NCBI GenBank assembly: GCA_973895155.1 | Contig: OZ316897.1 | Location: forward strand, 17,794,001 to 17,858,000 | DNA from: Marsupella aquatica | Lineage: Eukaryota; Marchantiophyta | Direction: 5' to 3' | Length of the DNA stretch: 64,000 bases | In this document: in pieces, positions 61,366-64,000 of the stretch | How positions within the stretch are numbered: position 1 is the first letter of the stretch | Layout: every line of letters begins with the position of its first letter | The notes under the pieces: model-generated | The model's database searches: none | What the model was told of the DNA's origin: nothing | What the model saw: only the letters and a program-made list of their open reading frames with translations | Program-made: the position numbers and the translations under genes

Positions 61366-62959
61366 GAATGCAATGCTCACAGAACTCTAATTTACAAGAT
61401 TGCAAATCAAAAATGAGTCCATTCTTCCGTAAGATAGCCAAACCCTTCTCGCTCATGTGGCCTAGCCGTGAATGCCACAGTTGAGTCATCTCCTCGTGAG
61501 ACTTGGTTACATTGGCCTCTCCACATACAGTATTGCCCTGTAACACATACACATTCTTTTGTCTACTCCCCTTCAAAATCACTGTCTCTCCCGACCTGAC
61601 TTGAAGTTCACCATTAATAACGCTCCATTGATGACCATTTGAATCCAACACACCGAGTGAAATCAGATTCTTACGCATACCAGGTACATACCTGACTCCG
61701 GACACTGTGCGCACAGCGCCATCAAACATTTGAATCTTTACAGACCCAATTTCCTCAATTTGACAGGAGTGATCATTTCCCATCAGAACTGAATCGTTTG
61801 AAACAGAGTAAGAACTGAAAAACTCATGAATGTAACAAATATGAAAAGAGCAAGCACAATTAAGAATCCACACATCATCTGCTCTCCTAGATGACGTGCA
61901 CAGGGCATACCCCCGGCTTCATAAAACATACTCATCATTGAGTAAATCAGCTTCTCCATCAGCCCTAGCCACATTTGCCGATGAAGTTTCCGCTGCCTTT
62001 CCCTTACAGTCTCGCTTGAAGTGTCCAACTTGGTTGCACTTCCAACATGTCACCTGCCTCTTCTGAGGGGATTTACCCTTGGACTTAGATCTGGATTTAG
62101 ATCTAAACTAGGTTCTACGGTCCCCAGTTGGTCGCTGCATACTCCTCCCACGGTTAACATTGAGGGCAGCACCAGATGATGAAGGCTGTGACGTGATGTG
62201 CATCTTCTGCTAAAGATCATCACTAAGCAGAGAACTTACCACGTCATTGTATGAAATGGTATCCCTATCACGATGCAACAACACTCGTGATAGGGACTGG
62301 TAAGATGGAGGCAATGAACTAAGAAGCTGCAGAGCCTTTGTCTCATCATTCAAAGTCTACCCAAGGTTTTCCAAGTCAACGACCATGTCATTGAAAGCAT
62401 CCACATGGTCTTGCAACTTTGTACCGGATTCCTTCATCCTGAAACTCATCAGTTTGTAGGAAGTGTAGAGCCGGTTCGACAACTCCTTGCGGTGATACTT
62501 GCTCTGCAATTCCGCAAACAAGGACATGCAATCCTTATGTGCACCCAAGTGCTTGATGATGGGAGGCATGAGATAGAGTGTAACACACCACACTCCCTGC
62601 TCCTGCATGCGGTCCCATTGTTTCTCATCAACATCGTCTTCACGAGGGCTCAGCAGTTGGCCCATCCCTGACGCATAGAGCAATCCCTTCACCTGCTTCT
62701 CCCATAGCAAGTAGTCAGAGCGCCCATCATACTTTGTCACTTCATACTTGGGTCCCCCAAGCTTGAAAGTCCCCATCTTCTTCTTTGGCACTACCGTGAG
62801 CTCCGGTAGTAGTACTGCTTCCTCCACCACACGTCGCACCGGTGATGGTATCGATGTCACGTGCTCTTCCTCCTGCTCCTCTCTCTGCCCCTCAAACCGC
62901 CGCGGTGATCCTCGTGCCTCAAGTTCCACGTCTTCAAAAAACTCCTCCGAATCACTCAT
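61366..62959 (-). pseudogene. Copia-2 gag and protease/pre-integrase half
   Basis: From ATG 62959: an acidic N-terminus, then the gag domain (YDGRSDYLLWEKQVKGLL...NRLYTSYKLMSFRM), a stop at GLG-TAG near 62357, and a zinc knuckle CWKCNQVGHFKRDC (about 62010-62055). The protease remnant WILNCACSFHIC follows, with the usual DSGA/DSAC aspartate changed to N. The GAG-pre-integrase motif LGHMSEKGLAIL and LEFCEHC end at the transposon junction. A further probable W-to-TGA change is at 61919-61921. Confidence 0.85.
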
Positions 62960-64000
62960 ATGAGAAAATCACAAAAAATGTCGTTTTTCACAACTTCTCA
63001 AAAAACTCAAAACTCAACACCGCCGCGTAGCCCACAAAACTAGGAGTCCAATACTGAAAAACCGAAATCAAAATCAAAATTTGACGGAAAAGTTATTCAA
63101 ATTTCGGTCGAGGTGGGTAAAACCTTGGGAAACTCCCCCGTTTTGACCACCTCAGGGAATAACCAAAATACCAAGTACAACCCGTCGTCGGAATTGCAAT
63201 GTGATTGGTGCGCCGCGTTTCCAACTTCAATGGCTACGACCTCGCCGAAAAAGAACCAAAAAAGTTACCGTTCGGCGGACGAAATCTTTGTCGGACAGTC
63301 AAAAAATAGCTCTCTGGTTTTTTGGAATATTCTATGACCCTTGTACAGGCCCTGTGGGAATTTTGGAAGAACAATCGAGGGGCTGACACGTGTCCTCGAA
63401 CCCCCAAAACCCCCTACCACCCTTCGTCGTCAAAATCTGGTCGCGCGCGCAGAAAATACACACGACAGAATGTACCCCTCGACACCAAACACAAGATATC
63501 TTACTCAGGATTTGACGAAATCAAGATCTGATTTCAGATTTGGAAACTAGACTTTGAGGCGGTGAAGATCGATATAAGAAGCACCCAAAACAAGGAAAGA
63601 ACGAGGGAGAAAAAATTGGTAAAGATGACAGATTTCTCTCAATTGCCATAGCCAATTTCGATTCATTTTTCCAAAGAGAAAAAATGGTACCTTGTCAACA
63701 ACGAATGTTGATCAATTGCACTTGGTGCCGTCACCAAGTCCAACAGCGTAATTGATTTTTCTTAGCCTTCCTCTTTGCATCAAAGAGCCAATCCCAGACT
63801 CAAAACAATCGTCTTGCCTCAATCTCTCCGTTGAGTCAAAACACTTGATGCTTCTCCCTCCGAGTCGATTACCACGACAAGAAACCCCGATCAGGCAAAA
63901 GAGGACTCCATAGCCGGTCAGAAAATCAGAATGTTTCTTTTGCTCGTCCCGTCGCACACGGTACTCACTTGGTAACAAATCAGCTACCAAAACAAACAGC
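62960..64000 (-). other. Copia-2 5' leader (runs off window)
   Basis: Sequence upstream of the copia-2 gag start with only short frames. No primer binding site or LTR motif is seen before the edge, so either the leader is longer than 1 kb or it holds another insertion. Confidence 0.55.

Larger units (their letters stand above)
49999..64000 (-). mobile_element. Copia-2: Ty1/copia element interrupted by an 8.2-kb DNA transposon
   Basis: The 3' LTR is at 49999-50365 with a polypurine tract beside it. Pol lies at 50556-53196, and gag-protease resumes at 61370-62959 after the nested transposon. A leader continues to the right edge; no primer site or second LTR is seen, so the 5' LTR lies outside. 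The LTR start and proteins show it is the same family as copia-1. Its coding parts carry nonsense codons and at least one frameshift, so it is inactive. Confidence 0.9.

Overview
The window is nuclear DNA of a land plant. The evidence is a roughly 30-exon full-length ABCA transporter gene with GT/AG introns, Ty1/copia elements primed by initiator tRNA-Met, hAT-type MITEs, LINE relics and a short TTTAGGG telomere-type run. The amount of nested transposon debris and the kind of transposase found here would fit a bryophyte, lycophyte or fern, but I cannot identify the species.

Layout. 1-1917: 5' part of a minus-strand copia element (LTR, primer site, an open gag-protease frame leaving the window). 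5089-6198: an intronless secreted amidohydrolase gene (minus). 6199-15980: mostly non-coding, with tandem duplications, a LINE 3' fragment (11.8-12.65 kb) and a minisatellite. 15982-24370: a LINE relic split by a MITE and by a complete but decayed copia element (copia-1, 17469-23877), which itself carries a 634-bp TIR element, a hAT MITE in its YVDD box and a 245-bp insert. 24.6-28.6 kb: MITEs, a GC-rich inverted repeat and another minisatellite. 30482-44166: the ABCA gene (plus). 44.2-50 kb: non-coding repeats. 49999-64000: a second copia of the same family (copia-2), whose 5' LTR lies beyond the right edge.

The standout is an 8165-bp DNA transposon (53201-61365) inside copia-2. It has about 24-bp terminal inverted repeats beginning AACAAGAAG and a perfect 4-bp target duplication (GAAT). 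Removing it restores the copia reading frame exactly, and copia-1 provides a paralogous empty site. It carries two head-to-head spliced genes. One is a ~1099-aa DDE/RNase H-like protein resembling the uncharacterised eukaryotic DUF7869 family, the likely transposase. The other is a ~956-aa protein joining a ParB-like segment to a permuted (beta-class) amino-DNA-methyltransferase. The shared intergenic region holds three 40-bp repeats built on the palindrome TTCATGAATTCATGAA, and the core of that palindrome recurs elsewhere in the element. A eukaryotic cut-and-paste transposon with its own DNA methyltransferase is the best candidate for an undescribed system in this window.

The host genes (amidohydrolase, ABCA) are unrelated to each other; the rest is a nested transposon graveyard in which insertion order can be read directly.
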